A stretch of DNA of 64,000 nt from contig NZ_CP137734.1 in NCBI RefSeq assembly GCF_033406955.1, positions 3,658,001 through 3,722,000 on the forward strand, read 5' to 3'. The translations under genes were made by a program, and so were the position numbers. Source of the stretch: Streptomyces violaceoruber. Lineage in GTDB: Bacteria > Actinomycetota > Actinomycetes > Streptomycetales > Streptomycetaceae. The number at the start of each line of letters is the position of its first letter. Position 1 is the first letter of the stretch. Below, in pieces: positions 26,029 through 34,970 of the stretch. A model generated the notes under the pieces. It was given only the letters and a program-made list of their open reading frames with translations. It had not been told where the DNA came from and did not search any database.

Positions 26029-29010
26029 ATGGACGGTGGACCGCGGGTTCCGGAGCAGCGGCGTCCCGGATTCCCGGCGGAAGAGGAGGAATCGGGCGCG
26101 CTGCGCTTCGGTGTGCTCGGGCCGGTGCGCGCCTGGCGGGACGGGGAGACGCTGGCCACCGGCTCCCCGCAGCAGCGCGCGCTGCTGGCCGCCCTGTTGC
26201 TGCGCGAGGGCCGTACGGCCACGGCCGGCGAGCTGATCGACGCCCTGTGGGGCGAGGAACCGCCGTCGCAGGCGCTGGCGGCGGTGCGGACGTACGCGTC
26301 CCGGCTGCGGAAGGTCCTCGACCCGGGGGTGCTGGTCAGCGAGTCGGGCGGGTACGCCGTGCGGGGCCTCGCCGAGGGGGCGCTGGACCTGGCGCGGGCC
26401 CAGGACCTGGCCGCGGCGGCCGAGAAGGCCAGGAGCGCCGGCGACCTGTGCCACGCCCGTGACCTGCTGCGCCGGGCGCTGGACCTGTGGGACGGCGAGG
26501 TGCTGGCCGGCGTGCCGGGGCCGTACGCGCAGACGCAGCGGGTCCGTCTCGGCGAATGGCGGCTCCAACTCCTCGAAACCCGCCTCGACATGGACCTCGA
26601 CCAGGGCTGTCACGCCGAGGCGGTCTCGGAACTGACGGCGCTGACCGCGGCGCACCCGCTGCGCGAACGCCTGCGCGAGCTGCTGATGCTGGCCCTGTAC
26701 CGCAGCGGCCGCCAGGCGGAGGCGCTCGCCGTCTACGCGGACACGCGCCGCCTGCTCGCCGACGAGCTGGGCGTCGACCCGCGCCCCGGCCTCCAGGAAC
26801 TCCAGCAGCGCATCCTCCAGGCCGACCCGGCCCTGGCCGAGCTCTCGGCGGCCACCGCGGAGACCGCGACGGCCACGCTGCGCCCGGCGCAACTGCCCGC
26901 GACCGTCTCCGACTTCACCGGCCGCGCGGCCTTCGTCCGGGAGCTGAGCGACGTACTGTCCGCCGCGTCCGGGGAGTCGGCGTCGGGCCGCGTGATGGCG
27001 GTCTCGGCGCTGGCCGGCATCGGCGGCGTCGGCAAGACGACCCTCGCGGTGCACGTCGCCCACCGGGCGCGGGCCGCCTTCCCGGACGGGCAGCTGTACG
27101 TCGACCTCCAGGGCGCGGGCGCGCGGCCCGCGGAGCCGGAGACGGTGCTCGGTTCCTTCCTGCGGGCCCTGGGCACGGCCGACTCGGCCATCCCGGACTC
27201 CCTGGAGGAGCGCGCCGCCCTCTACCGCTCCGTCCTGGACGGCCGCCGTGTCCTGGTCCTGCTGGACAACGCCCGCGACGCCGCCCAGGTGCGGCCCCTG
27301 CTGCCCGGCACGGACGGGTGCGCGGCGCTGGTGACGGCACGGGTGCGGATGGTGGACCTCGCCGGGGCGCACCTGGTCGACCTGGACGTGATGGCGCCCG
27401 AGGAGGCGCTGGCCCTCTTCACGAAGATCGTGGGCGAGGAGCGGGTGGCCTCGGAGCGGCAGGCGGCGCTCGACGTGGTCGGCGCGTGCGGTTTCCTGCC
27501 GCTGGCGATCCGCATCGCCGCGTCCCGGCTGGCCGCCCGCCGCACCTGGACGGTCTCGGTCCTGGCCGCGAAGCTGGCGGACGAACGGCGCCGGCTGGAC
27601 GAGCTGCAGGCCGGCGACCAGGCGGTCGAGGCCACCTTCGAACTGGGCTACGGCCAGCTGGAACCGGCCCAGGCCCGCGCCTTCCGCCTGCTGGGCCTGG
27701 CCGACGGCCCGGACATCTCCCTCGCGGCGGCGGCGGCCGTGCTGGACCTCCCGGCGCAGGACACGGAGGACCTCCTGGAGTCCCTGGTCGACACCTCGCT
27801 GCTCGAATCGGCGGCCCCGGGCCGCTACCGCTTCCACGACCTGGTCCGCCTCTACGCGCGTGCCTGCGCGGAACGGACGGAACGGGACGGGAACGCGCCG
27901 AGCGAGCGGGGGGCGGCGCTGTCGCGGCTGCTGGACTTCTACCTGGCGACGGCGGCGGGGGTGTACGCGATCGAGCGGCCGGGGGACCGGCTGGTGGACG
28001 GCCTGGAGCCGACGGAGTACCCGGGGCTGACGTTCACCGAGGGCTCGGCGGCGCTGGACTGGCTGTACACGGAGGCCGCGCCGCTGCTGGCGTGCGTGCG
28101 GCAGTCCGCCGGGACGGCCAGGCTGCGGCGGGCGGTGGATCTGCTGTGGGCGGCCAAGGACCTGACGGAGTCCGGCGCGAACTCACACCAGTACGAGGCG
28201 ACGGCCAGGGCGATGTGCGACGCCACCGGTTCCGCTGCGGACACCCGCGCCGAGGGAAGGGCTCGCACCGTTCTCAGCGATGTGCTCCTGGTGTCCGGTC
28301 GCATCGAGCATGCCGAGGAAGAGGCACGGCTGGCCATGCGGCTGGCGGGCTCCGCCGAGGACTCGGCCGCCGTGAGCTGGGTCGCCAACAACCGAGGACT
28401 CGTCTGCCTGCACCAGCGCCGGTACGCCGAGGGCAAGGGCCTCTTCCACCAGGCCATCGCGGGTTTCCGGGCAACGGACAACCGCGCGGGCGAGGCGTCC
28501 GCGTTGTCGAACCTCTCCCGTGCCCAGCTCGGCATGGGCAACGTCGCGGAGGCCGTCGACATCGCCCGGCAAGGACTCGCGGTGTACGCGGAGCTGGGCC
28601 GCACCATGCGCCTCGCCAACGGCCACTTCGCCCTGGGAGTGGCACTGACCAGGGCAGGCCGGCACGAAGAGGCACTGGGCGAGTTCGCCGAGGCGCTGGA
28701 CCTCTTCGGGGACCACCGGCAGCGCCTGTGGGAGGGCGCCACCAACTTCCGTCTCGCCGAGGTGCACCTGGCCGCCGGACGCCCCTCCTCGGCGGCCCAG
28801 CACGCCGAGCAGGCACTCGCCCTGGGATGCATCGGGGGCGACCGGATGCGGGGCAACGTCCTGGCTCTGCTGGGACGCGCCCTGTCGGCCCTGGGCCAGG
28901 CGGACCGCGCGCGAGCGTGCTGGCGCGAGGCGCTCAGCCTCTACGAGCAGCACGACGCCCAGGAGGTCGGCGAGGTAAGGGCGTTGCTGGCTCGCAGTGT
29001 GGCGCGGTGA
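26029..29010 (+). CDS. afsR: AfsR, SARP-type global activator of secondary metabolism
   Basis: 993 aa, the length known for S. coelicolor AfsR. Layout: winged-helix DNA-binding domain (about 25-100), bacterial transcriptional activation domain (about 108-260), an NTPase domain with Walker A GIGGVGKTT at residues 330-338, and a TPR-rich C-terminal third (about 720-990). In S. coelicolor AfsR is phosphorylated on Ser/Thr by AfsK and other kinases, then binds the afsS promoter and recruits RNA polymerase; ATPase activity is needed for activation. The ATG is preceded by AGGGGGA. The presumed operator and afsS follow directly downstream. Identification rests on sequence plus the afsS/afsK context. 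Confidence 0.98.
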   Translation: MDGGPRVPEQRRPGFPAEEEESGALRFGVLGPVRAWRDGETLATGSPQQRALLAALLLREGRTATAGELIDALWGEEPPSQALAAVRTYASRLRKVLDPGVLVSESGGYAVRGLAEGALDLARAQDLAAAAEKARSAGDLCHARDLLRRALDLWDGEVLAGVPGPYAQTQRVRLGEWRLQLLETRLDMDLDQGCHAEAVSELTALTAAHPLRERLRELLMLALYRSGRQAEALAVYADTRRLLADELGVDPRPGLQELQQRILQADPALAELSAATAETATATLRPAQLPATVSDFTGRAAFVRELSDVLSAASGESASGRVMAVSALAGIGGVGKTTLAVHVAHRARAAFPDGQLYVDLQGAGARPAEPETVLGSFLRALGTADSAIPDSLEERAALYRSVLDGRRVLVLLDNARDAAQVRPLLPGTDGCAALVTARVRMVDLAGAHLVDLDVMAPEEALALFTKIVGEERVASERQAALDVVGACGFLPLAIRIAASRLAARRTWTVSVLAAKLADERRRLDELQAGDQAVEATFELGYGQLEPAQARAFRLLGLADGPDISLAAAAAVLDLPAQDTEDLLESLVDTSLLESAAPGRYRFHDLVRLYARACAERTERDGNAPSERGAALSRLLDFYLATAAGVYAIERPGDRLVDGLEPTEYPGLTFTEGSAALDWLYTEAAPLLACVRQSAGTARLRRAVDLLWAAKDLTESGANSHQYEATARAMCDATGSAADTRAEGRARTVLSDVLLVSGRIEHAEEEARLAMRLAGSAEDSAAVSWVANNRGLVCLHQRRYAEGKGLFHQAIAGFRATDNRAGEASALSNLSRAQLGMGNVAEAVDIARQGLAVYAELGRTMRLANGHFALGVALTRAGRHEEALGEFAEALDLFGDHRQRLWEGATNFRLAEVHLAAGRPSSAAQHAEQALALGCIGGDRMRGNVLALLGRALSALGQADRARACWREALSLYEQHDAQEVGEVRALLARSVAR

Positions 29011-29040
29011 ACCCGGCCGTCGACCGGCGGTAGCCGGAGC

Positions 29041-29062
29041 GTTCAGCGTTCGTTTATCTCCC
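29041..29062 (+). promoter_or_regulatory. Putative AfsR/PhoP operator of afsS
   Basis: Two 11-nt direct units in register, GTTCAGCGTTC (29041) and GTTTATCTCCC (29052), begin 30 nt after the afsR stop. AfsR and PhoP are both reported to bind overlapping 11-nt direct repeats at the afsS promoter, overlapping the -35. The exact -10 and transcription start cannot be fixed by eye. Confidence 0.65.
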
Positions 29063-29147
29063 CCTGGCACTGTCATCTCCGTCAGACCGTCGCATCGGGG
29101 GGCAGACGGATGACGACCGAGCCCACCAGTTAGTGTGCGGCTCCGCG

Positions 29148-29187
29148 CGCCCGTCCGGCAGCCTACGGGGGAGCTACCGGACGGGCG
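29148..29187 (+). promoter_or_regulatory. Perfect hairpin in the afsS leader
   Basis: Arms cgcccgtccgg (29148-29158) and ccggacgggcg (29177-29187) with an 18-nt loop, ending 36 nt before the afsS start. It lies between operator and ribosome site, so it would be in the mRNA leader. It could be an attenuator, an RNA-stability element or a terminator for afsR. Confidence 0.55.
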
Positions 29188-29223
29188 TTGCTACCTCGTC
29201 ACGACCCATGAGGAGCGAAGTCC

Positions 29224-29415
29224 ATGAGCGACAAGATGAAGGACGCGGACGCCACACCGCAGGACAACCACATGCCCACTCCGCCGGCGACGGAAGAGCC
29301 CGTCACGACGCTCGACAACCACATGCCGAGCGGGCCCGCGAACGAAGCGATCACCACGATGGACAACCACATGCCGGCCCCGCCCGCCCTGGACCTGGAC
29401 GGCGACGGCAAGTAG
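29224..29415 (+). CDS. afsS: AfsS (AfsR2), small activator of antibiotic production
   Basis: 63 aa, acidic, with three evenly spaced repeats of the form DNHMPxxPA (around residues 14, 32 and 48), preceded by Thr-containing segments. This is the known signature of AfsS of S. coelicolor and AfsR2 of S. lividans. The biochemical role is not settled: it has no DNA-binding domain, yet overexpression activates several antibiotic clusters. The repeats may act as a sigma-factor-like or protein-docking motif. The ribosome site GAGGAG precedes the ATG. A terminator follows within 25 nt, so afsS is monocistronic and driven by AfsR. Confidence 0.97.
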   Translation: MSDKMKDADATPQDNHMPTPPATEEPVTTLDNHMPSGPANEAITTMDNHMPAPPALDLDGDGK

Positions 29416-29436
29416 ACCTTCCTCCACACGGGGATC

Positions 29437-29470
29437 GGCCGCGGCGGCGCGGAGGGGAGCCGCCGCGGCC
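29437..29470 (+). terminator. afsS terminator
   Basis: Perfect 12-bp stem ggccgcggcggc / gccgccgcggcc, 10-nt loop, 22 nt after the afsS stop. The convergent gene downstream starts its 3' end 37 nt further on. Confidence 0.8.
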
Positions 29471-29506
29471 TACGTGTGCGCGGAGGGGTTCAGGAGACCG
29501 GCTCCG

Positions 29507-30031
29507 TCACCGCTCCGTCACTTCGCAGTGGTCCGGGATGCCGGAGCCGTCGAAGGGGACGCGGACCGCGCTCACCCCGTCCGCGGGGACGGTGACCTCC
29601 TCGGTGCCTTCGTCGATCGTCGTGCCGTCCGCGTCCTTGAAGAGGACCGTCACCGGGACCGTCTGCTCGACGGCGTTCGGGTTGCTGACCTCGACGGTGG
29701 ACCACGGCTGGTCCACCATGACGCAGGTGATCAGGTTCAGGACCGCGCCCTCTGTCTCGCCGCTGCCGCCGCCCGTGTCGTCGCCGTAGGTGTCGTCGTC
29801 GTGGTCGTGGTAGCCGCTGCCGCCACTCCCGTAGGTGTCGTCGTCGTCCTCGTGGGCGTCGCCGCCGCCCGAGGTGGACGACGAGCCGTCGTGGTCCTGG
29901 CCGGAGCTGCTGCAACCCCCGCCCGACCCGTCGCTCCCGTGGCCGTGGCGGCCGGTCGAGAAGCCGGTCAGGCTGAGGACCACCAGCGCCGAGATCGCCG
30001 TGAACCTGAGTGCTCGCCCCCGTGTCGTCAT
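29507..30031 (-). CDS. Secreted Asp/His/Gly-rich protein in the afs locus
   Basis: 174 aa, no family recognised. Residues 1-26 are a Sec-type signal (basic start, LVVLSLTGFSTG, no lipobox). Residues about 28-85 are low-complexity, with HGHGSDG, DHDG, HEDDDDTYG and YHDHDDDTYGDD, possible metal-binding runs. The C-terminal 85 residues form an Ig-like or beta-sandwich domain with Cys pairs (LNLITCVMVDQPWSTVEVSN ... PDHCEV). ATG 30031 is preferred over an upstream GTG because TAACGT lies 7 nt before it without a ribosome site. It lies between afsS and afsK. Confidence 0.75.
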   Translation of the reverse strand: MTTRGRALRFTAISALVVLSLTGFSTGRHGHGSDGSGGGCSSSGQDHDGSSSTSGGGDAHEDDDDTYGSGGSGYHDHDDDTYGDDTGGGSGETEGAVLNLITCVMVDQPWSTVEVSNPNAVEQTVPVTVLFKDADGTTIDEGTEEVTVPADGVSAVRVPFDGSGIPDHCEVTER

Positions 30032-30087
30032 GAAGATCACGTTAGTCCGCGGATGTCACGGACACGTCACCGGCCGGGCACGGGGCC

Positions 30088-32470
30088 TCACGTCGTACGG
30101 GCGGTCCCCGTGCCCTTCTCCGCGTCCAGGGCGTAGACGCAGCGGTCCTTGCTGCACGCGTACACGATGCCGTCGCGGACGACCGGGGAGCCGGTGATCT
30201 CGCCGCCGGTGGCGAGCTTCCAGCGCAGGCGGCCGTCGTCGGCCTTCAGCGTGTAGAGCAGGTGGTCGGACGAGCCGAAGTGGATGCGGCCCTCGGCGAC
30301 CGCGGGCGCGCCCACGATGTCGCCGCCCGCCTGGAAGCGCCACTTGGGCGTCCCGGTGACCGCGTCCAGGGTGTACAGGCCCTTGCCGCTGCCCACGTGG
30401 ACGTGTCCGGCGGCGACCAGGACCGGGTCGGTCGAGGAGCGGGCCTCGGTCGCGATGCGCCAGCGGTCGCGGCCGTCGGTGGCGTCGAGGGCGTAGACGG
30501 TGCCGAGGTAGTCGGCCAGGTAGACGCCGCCGCCGGTGACGGCCGGGCCCGGCACGAAGGTGGGCGGGGCGAGGAAGACCGCCGGGGCCTCGAAGTGCCA
30601 GCGGACGTGGCCGGAGGCGACCTCCAGGGCGAGGACCCGGGTGCCGGCCGCGACGTACACGTAGCCGTCGGGCGCCTGGGTGAGGCGGACCGGGACGCCG
30701 CCGCAGGAGGCCGCGTCGCCGATCGGGTACGACCATCTCTCGTCGCCGGTACGGGCGTCCAGGGCGCGCAGGCGGGCGTCCTGCCAGACGTAGGCCGTGC
30801 CGTCGTGCAGCGCGGCGCCCGCCTCGGGGGACTCGAAGTCGGTCTGCGCGCCGGTGACCTCCCACAGCTTCTGGCCGGCCGACGCCTCCCAGGCCTGGAC
30901 ACCGCCGCCGCGGGTGGCGGTGAGGACGGTGCCGCGGTCGGCCTGGAGCGAGTACACCCAGGCGTCGGTCTGCACGCGCCAGAGGTCGGCGCCCTCCCTG
31001 GCGTCCAGGGCGAACAGGGTGGGTCCGTCGGAGGCGTGGATACGGCCGTCCGCGACCGCCATCGACCAGGCGACGTCCCGGGTCTTGAAGCGGCGGCGTC
31101 CGGTGGCCACGTCCAGGGCGTGCACCTCGAAGGAGGTGACGTAGACCAGGTCCTCCGCGACCCGCGGCGTGCCCCAGACGTCGTTGGACATACGGAACCG
31201 CCAGGGGCGCCACCCGGCCGGCGAGGCCTCCGGAGGCGCGGGGGCGGGGGCCGGTACGGCGGGGTCGGCGCCGTTGACGCCGGGGCGCGGGCGGGACCAG
31301 GACGCGGCGAGGGCGGACTCCGGCGGGGGCGCGCATGTCGGCGACGCGCGGGCCGGGCCCGATGGGCACCGCCGCGCCGGGCAGCCGGACCGGCCCGCCG
31401 TCGGGGGCGCCGACCGGAGCGGGCACCGCCGGAACGTGCGCGGGCGGCGCCGGTACGACGGGGTCGTGCGCGGGCGGGGGCGGCAGCGGGGGCGCGTGGA
31501 CGGGAGCGCGGGCGCCGGACGGGCCGTGGCCGTGGCCGCGGCCGCCGGCCGTGGTGGCGGGCTTGACGGCGGGGCGGCCGTTGCGGCGCCCCTCGATCAG
31601 GCCCACGGCCCGCTCGGGCAGCCACGCCGACGCCGTACCGCTGTCGTCGGAGCCGGAGCCGAAGAGGTGCGGGGCGAGCTGCGCCTGGAGGTCGGCCGGG
31701 TTGGGGCGGCCGGTGGCCTCCATCTGCATGCAGGACTCGATGAGCGGGCGCAGCTCGTCCGGCAGGCCCTCCAGGTCGGGGCCCTCGCGCAGCAGCATGA
31801 AGACCGTCTCGACCGGGTTGGCGCCGTGGAAGGGCGGGTGTCCGGTGGCGGCGAACACCAGCATCGAGCCGAGCGAGAACACGTCGCTGGCGCCGGTGAC
31901 GCTGCGGGAGTCCTTCGCCTGTTCCGGGGACATGTAGGCGGGGGTGCCGACGGCGACGTTCGTCATGGTCAGACGGGTGTTCGAGACGCCGGACGCGATG
32001 CCGAAGTCGATCACGCGGGGGCCGTCCTCGACGACGAGGACGTTGGAGGGCTTCAGGTCGCGGTGGACCAGGCCCGCGCCGTGGATCGACTGGAGCGCCT
32101 CCGCGACGCCCGCGGCCAGCCAGCGCACCGCCTGGGCCGGCATCGGCCCGCACTCGTTCACTATCTCCTCGAGGGAGGGTGCGGGTACGTAGGCCGTGGC
32201 GAGCCACGGCACGGCGGCGCGCGGGTCGGCGTCGACCACGGCCGCCGTGTAGAAGCCCGAGACCGCGCGGGCCGCCTCCACCTCGCGGGTGAAGCGGACG
32301 CGGAACAGCTGGTCCTCCGCCAGTTCCGTGCGCACCGTCTTGATCGCCACGCGCCGCCCGGACGCCGAGCGCGCGAGATAGACCAGCCCCATGCCGCCGG
32401 CGCCGAGCCGCCCCAGCACCTCGAACGGCCCGATCCGCCGCGGATCGTGCTGCGTCAGCTGATCCACCAC
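30088..32470 (-). pseudogene. afsK: afsK, membrane Ser/Thr kinase with PQQ-repeat propeller; kinase and propeller halves out of frame
   Basis: GTG 32470 (GGGGAGG upstream) begins MVDQLTQHDP; kinase signatures GRLGAGGMG, the ATP-binding Lys in VAIKTVR (about residue 44), HRDLKPSN and DFG follow, then a His/Gly/Pro-rich linker to about residue 380. The PQQ-type beta-propeller (MSNDVWGTPRVAEDLVYVTS, repeated VYALDA blades) continues to 30088, but in another frame. The switch lies near 31324-31330 on the plus strand. The span is 2,383 nt; S. coelicolor AfsK (799 aa, from memory) needs 2,400, so a 17-nt loss fits. As written, translation from the kinase frame ends at 30056 with a nonsense tail. 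AfsK autophosphorylates at the membrane and phosphorylates AfsR. Confidence 0.9.
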
Positions 32471-32688
32471 TTGCCTGCCACCTCCCCGTACGGGCCGCGC
32501 CACCCACTTATGCGCGCGACCGAAGTGCAGCGTCTCACCACCGCACCTCCGTGGCGCCACGCACCCCGATTCTTCCTGTCCGAGGCGCTGGTGGCGAACC
32601 TGGCGACAATCGGGGTGTCTTGCCTGATTCCGGGCAAAGAACCCTCGCGCGACCGTTACCGGCCGTCGTCGGCGCCGTGGCCGCCGGG

Positions 32689-33447
32689 TCAGCGTCGCAG
32701 CAGCGCGAACGACGCCCCCTGGTCGTCCGAGACCACGGCCACCCGCCCGTACGACGTCCCGAAGGGCGGCACCCGCACCCGCCCGCCGAGCCGGACCACC
32801 GCCGCGAGCCCGGCGTCCATGTCCTCGACCAGGAAGTGGACCAGGAAGTGCGGCGGCATCTCGGCGGGGAAGACGTCGGAGACCCGGGCCCGGCCGAAGT
32901 CGGGGGACGCGTCCGGGCCGAAGAGCGCCTCGTGGAACAGGTCGCCGTAGAAGGCGTTGGCGGCCTCCGTGTCCCGGGTGTACAGCTCGGCCCAGGCGAA
33001 CGTGCCGGGCTCGCGCCGGCGCCCGAAGCCGCTACGGCGGTCCGGCTGCCAGAGCCCGAAGACCGCACCGTCGGGGTCGGCGGCGAGGGCGGTGGTGCCC
33101 AGGTCGCCGAGCGGGTGCGGCGGAGTGACGACCTGACCGCCGCCCGCCCTGATCCGCGCGGTGAGGGCGGCGGCGTCCAAGGTGTGGAAGTACACGGACC
33201 ACACGGTGGGCATCCGGCCGTCCGTCTTGCGGACCAGCGCGGCGACCGGCTCCCCGTCCAGGCACGCCCGTACGGACTGCCCCGCCGCCCGGTAGGGACT
33301 CTCCTCGGCCTCCCCCTCTTCCTCCTGGAAGGTCCAGCCGAACAGCTCGCCGTAGAAACGCCTGCCCGCCTCCACGTCGGAGAGCTGGGCGTCCACCCAG
33401 CAGGGGACGCCCTCCCGCCTCTTCTCGAATGCCCCGTTTTCGGCCAT
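32689..33447 (-). CDS. Two-domain VOC-family protein
   Basis: 252 aa. Two tandem VOC modules: residues about 12-125 (VPCWVDAQLSDVEAGRRFYG, ADPDGAVFGLWQ) and about 140-252 (FAWAELYTRDTEAANAFYGD, SDDQGASFALLR). The layout is that of fused glyoxalase-like proteins found throughout Streptomyces; the substrate is unknown. ATG 33447 has no ribosome site, but TACTTT ends 6 nt upstream, suggesting a leaderless mRNA. Divergent from the TetR gene (122 bases between starts), so the TetR protein is a candidate regulator. Confidence 0.85.
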   Translation of the reverse strand: MAENGAFEKRREGVPCWVDAQLSDVEAGRRFYGELFGWTFQEEEGEAEESPYRAAGQSVRACLDGEPVAALVRKTDGRMPTVWSVYFHTLDAAALTARIRAGGGQVVTPPHPLGDLGTTALAADPDGAVFGLWQPDRRSGFGRRREPGTFAWAELYTRDTEAANAFYGDLFHEALFGPDASPDFGRARVSDVFPAEMPPHFLVHFLVEDMDAGLAAVVRLGGRVRVPPFGTSYGRVAVVSDDQGASFALLRR

Positions 33448-33569
33448 GCCGTCAAAGTAACCGCGTCACCCGCACCGCGCAGACCAGGCACACCAGTCAC
33501 TTTCCCGTCCCGCACCCCATTTGCAGTCGGCCGAATCGCGCTCGGATCACCCGTCGGTAAGCTGACGGC

Positions 33570-34217
33570 ATGACAGGACAAGTGCGTACCGTCGACGGCC
33601 GCGTGGCCGGTCGGCGTGGGCAGGCGACCAGGCAGAAACTGCTCGACTGCCTCAGCGAAATGCTCAGCTCCTCCCCCTATCGCGATGTCAAAGTCATCGA
33701 TGTCGCCCGCAAGGCGGGCACGTCGCCCGCGACCTTCTACCAGTACTTCCCGGACGTCGAGGGCGCCGTACTGGAGATCGCCGAGCGCATGGCCGCCGAG
33801 AGTTCCTCGCTGGCCGGGCTGACGGCGGGCCGCTCGTGGGTCGGCAAGGCCGGCTGGCAGACGGCACAGGAACTCGTCGACGGATTCCTGGAGTTCTGGC
33901 GGAAGAACGACGCCATTCTGCGCGTGGTGGATCTCGGCGCGGCGGAGGGCGACAAGCGATTCGCCAAAATCCGCATGAAGATCCTCAACTCGGTGAATTC
34001 CCCCCTCACGGATTCCGTCGCCGATCTCCAGGCAAAGGGCAAGGTCGACAAGGACGTGAACCCCGCGGCGATCGCCGGGTCACTGGTCGTCATGCTCGCG
34101 GCCGCCGCCTCGCACCAGAAGGGCTTCTCCTCGTGGGGCGTGAAACAGGCTGAACTCAAGCCCCATCTCGCTCTGTTGACGTATCTCGGCATCACCGGAA
34201 AGAAGCCTGCCAAGTAG
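33570..34217 (+). CDS. TetR-family transcriptional regulator
   Basis: 215 aa. Residues about 18-65 are the TetR DNA-binding domain (RGQATRQKLLDCLSEMLSSS, VIDVARKAGTSPATFYQYFP). The C-terminal ligand domain is helical, ending in a Lys-rich tail. TAAGCT lies 6 nt before the ATG with no ribosome site, again leaderless-like. Codon usage is slightly less G+C-biased than its neighbours (several aaa, aat and att codons). Corresponds by position to SCO4421, beside afsK. Possible targets are itself and the divergent VOC gene. Confidence 0.88.
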   Translation: MTGQVRTVDGRVAGRRGQATRQKLLDCLSEMLSSSPYRDVKVIDVARKAGTSPATFYQYFPDVEGAVLEIAERMAAESSSLAGLTAGRSWVGKAGWQTAQELVDGFLEFWRKNDAILRVVDLGAAEGDKRFAKIRMKILNSVNSPLTDSVADLQAKGKVDKDVNPAAIAGSLVVMLAAAASHQKGFSSWGVKQAELKPHLALLTYLGITGKKPAK

Positions 34218-34531
34218 TCCGTCGCGCGGCAGCCTGTCATCTCCGCCGCGCCGCGTTCGCCGCCCGTCGCACCTCCGCAGCCCTGCATCTCCCCAGCTCT
34301 GCACCTCCGCAGCTCTGCATCTCCGCACCTCCAGCCTTGCGCCCCCGTCGGCCGACCGCTCGAACTCGGCGACCGTGCCCCGGCCCCGCGGCCGCACCGG
34401 CACGACGTCCAGCGCCTCGAAGTTCAGCACCGTGACGACCCCGGACGGGGAACAGCCGCCCGCCCGGCCGACGTTGTGTCCGGCATCCGTACCCGCACGC
34501 ATCCGCATCCGCATCCGCCGGAGGAGATCCC
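34218..34531. other. Intergenic stretch with tandem repeat and a coding-like fragment
   Basis: 314 bases without a confident gene. The left part is a 24-bp repeat array. Minus-strand bases about 34345-34440 read, in one frame, as VVTVLNFEALDVVPVRPRG with strongly Streptomyces-like third positions and no good start or family match, so it may be a gene remnant. The right end carries (atccgc) repeats just before the next ribosome site. Confidence 0.5.
34269..34335. repeat. 24-bp tandem repeat downstream of the TetR gene
   Basis: gcacctccgcag followed by ccctgcatctcc at 34269, a near-identical unit at 34301 and a partial unit at 34325, with an 8-nt spacer between the first two. It lies about 50 nt after the TetR stop codon. 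Confidence 0.8.
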
Positions 34532-34957
34532 GTGGCCCTGACCCGCGAAGAGCGTGAGACGTTCCTGGCCGAGCCGCACATCGCCGCGCTCGCGGTCGAC
34601 GCGGGCGCGGGCCGCGCCCCGCTGACCGTGCCGATCTGGTACCAGTACGCGCCCGGCGGCGAGGTGTGGATCATGACGGGCCTCGACAGCCGCAAGAACC
34701 GGCTGATCGGCAAGGCGGGCCGGTTCTCGCTGATGGTCGACCGGCTGGAGCCCACCATCCGCTACGTGTCGGTGGAGGGGCCGGTCGTCGAGACCGTCAC
34801 CGCGACCGAGGAGCACCTGCGGGAGATCTCCGCGCGCTACCTCCCGGCGGAGAAGGTCGACGGCTACGTCGCCTTCGCCTCGGCCAACCACGGTGAGCAG
34901 GTCGTCGTCCGGATGCGCCCCGAACGCTGGGTCTCCTCCGACCTCGGCTCCGTGTGA
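34532..34957 (+). CDS. PPOX-class (split-barrel) flavin/F420-dependent oxidoreductase
   Basis: 141 aa. Pyridoxamine-phosphate-oxidase-like split barrel: REERETFLAEPHIAALAVDA, LTVPIWYQYAPGGEVWIMTG, SRKNRLIGKAGRFSLMVD and RYVSVEGPVVE. This is the pattern of small actinobacterial FDOR proteins, many of which bind F420, others FMN or heme; the cofactor cannot be decided by eye. GTG 34532 follows GGAGGAGA. A related protein starts 13 bases after its stop, so the two probably form an operon. Confidence 0.82.
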   Translation: MALTREERETFLAEPHIAALAVDAGAGRAPLTVPIWYQYAPGGEVWIMTGLDSRKNRLIGKAGRFSLMVDRLEPTIRYVSVEGPVVETVTATEEHLREISARYLPAEKVDGYVAFASANHGEQVVVRMRPERWVSSDLGSV

Positions 34958-34970
34958 GACCCGGACGGGC

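Noticed and set aside
29100-29223. Small ORF in the afsS leader
   Set aside because: No start with a ribosome site; the sequence is explained by an inverted repeat and the afsS ribosome-binding region.
32485-32688. Possible extended N-terminus for AfsK from an ATG at 32560
   Set aside because: The upstream residues are not kinase-like, and a GGGGAGG ribosome site precedes GTG 32470, which gives the known MVDQLTQHDP start.
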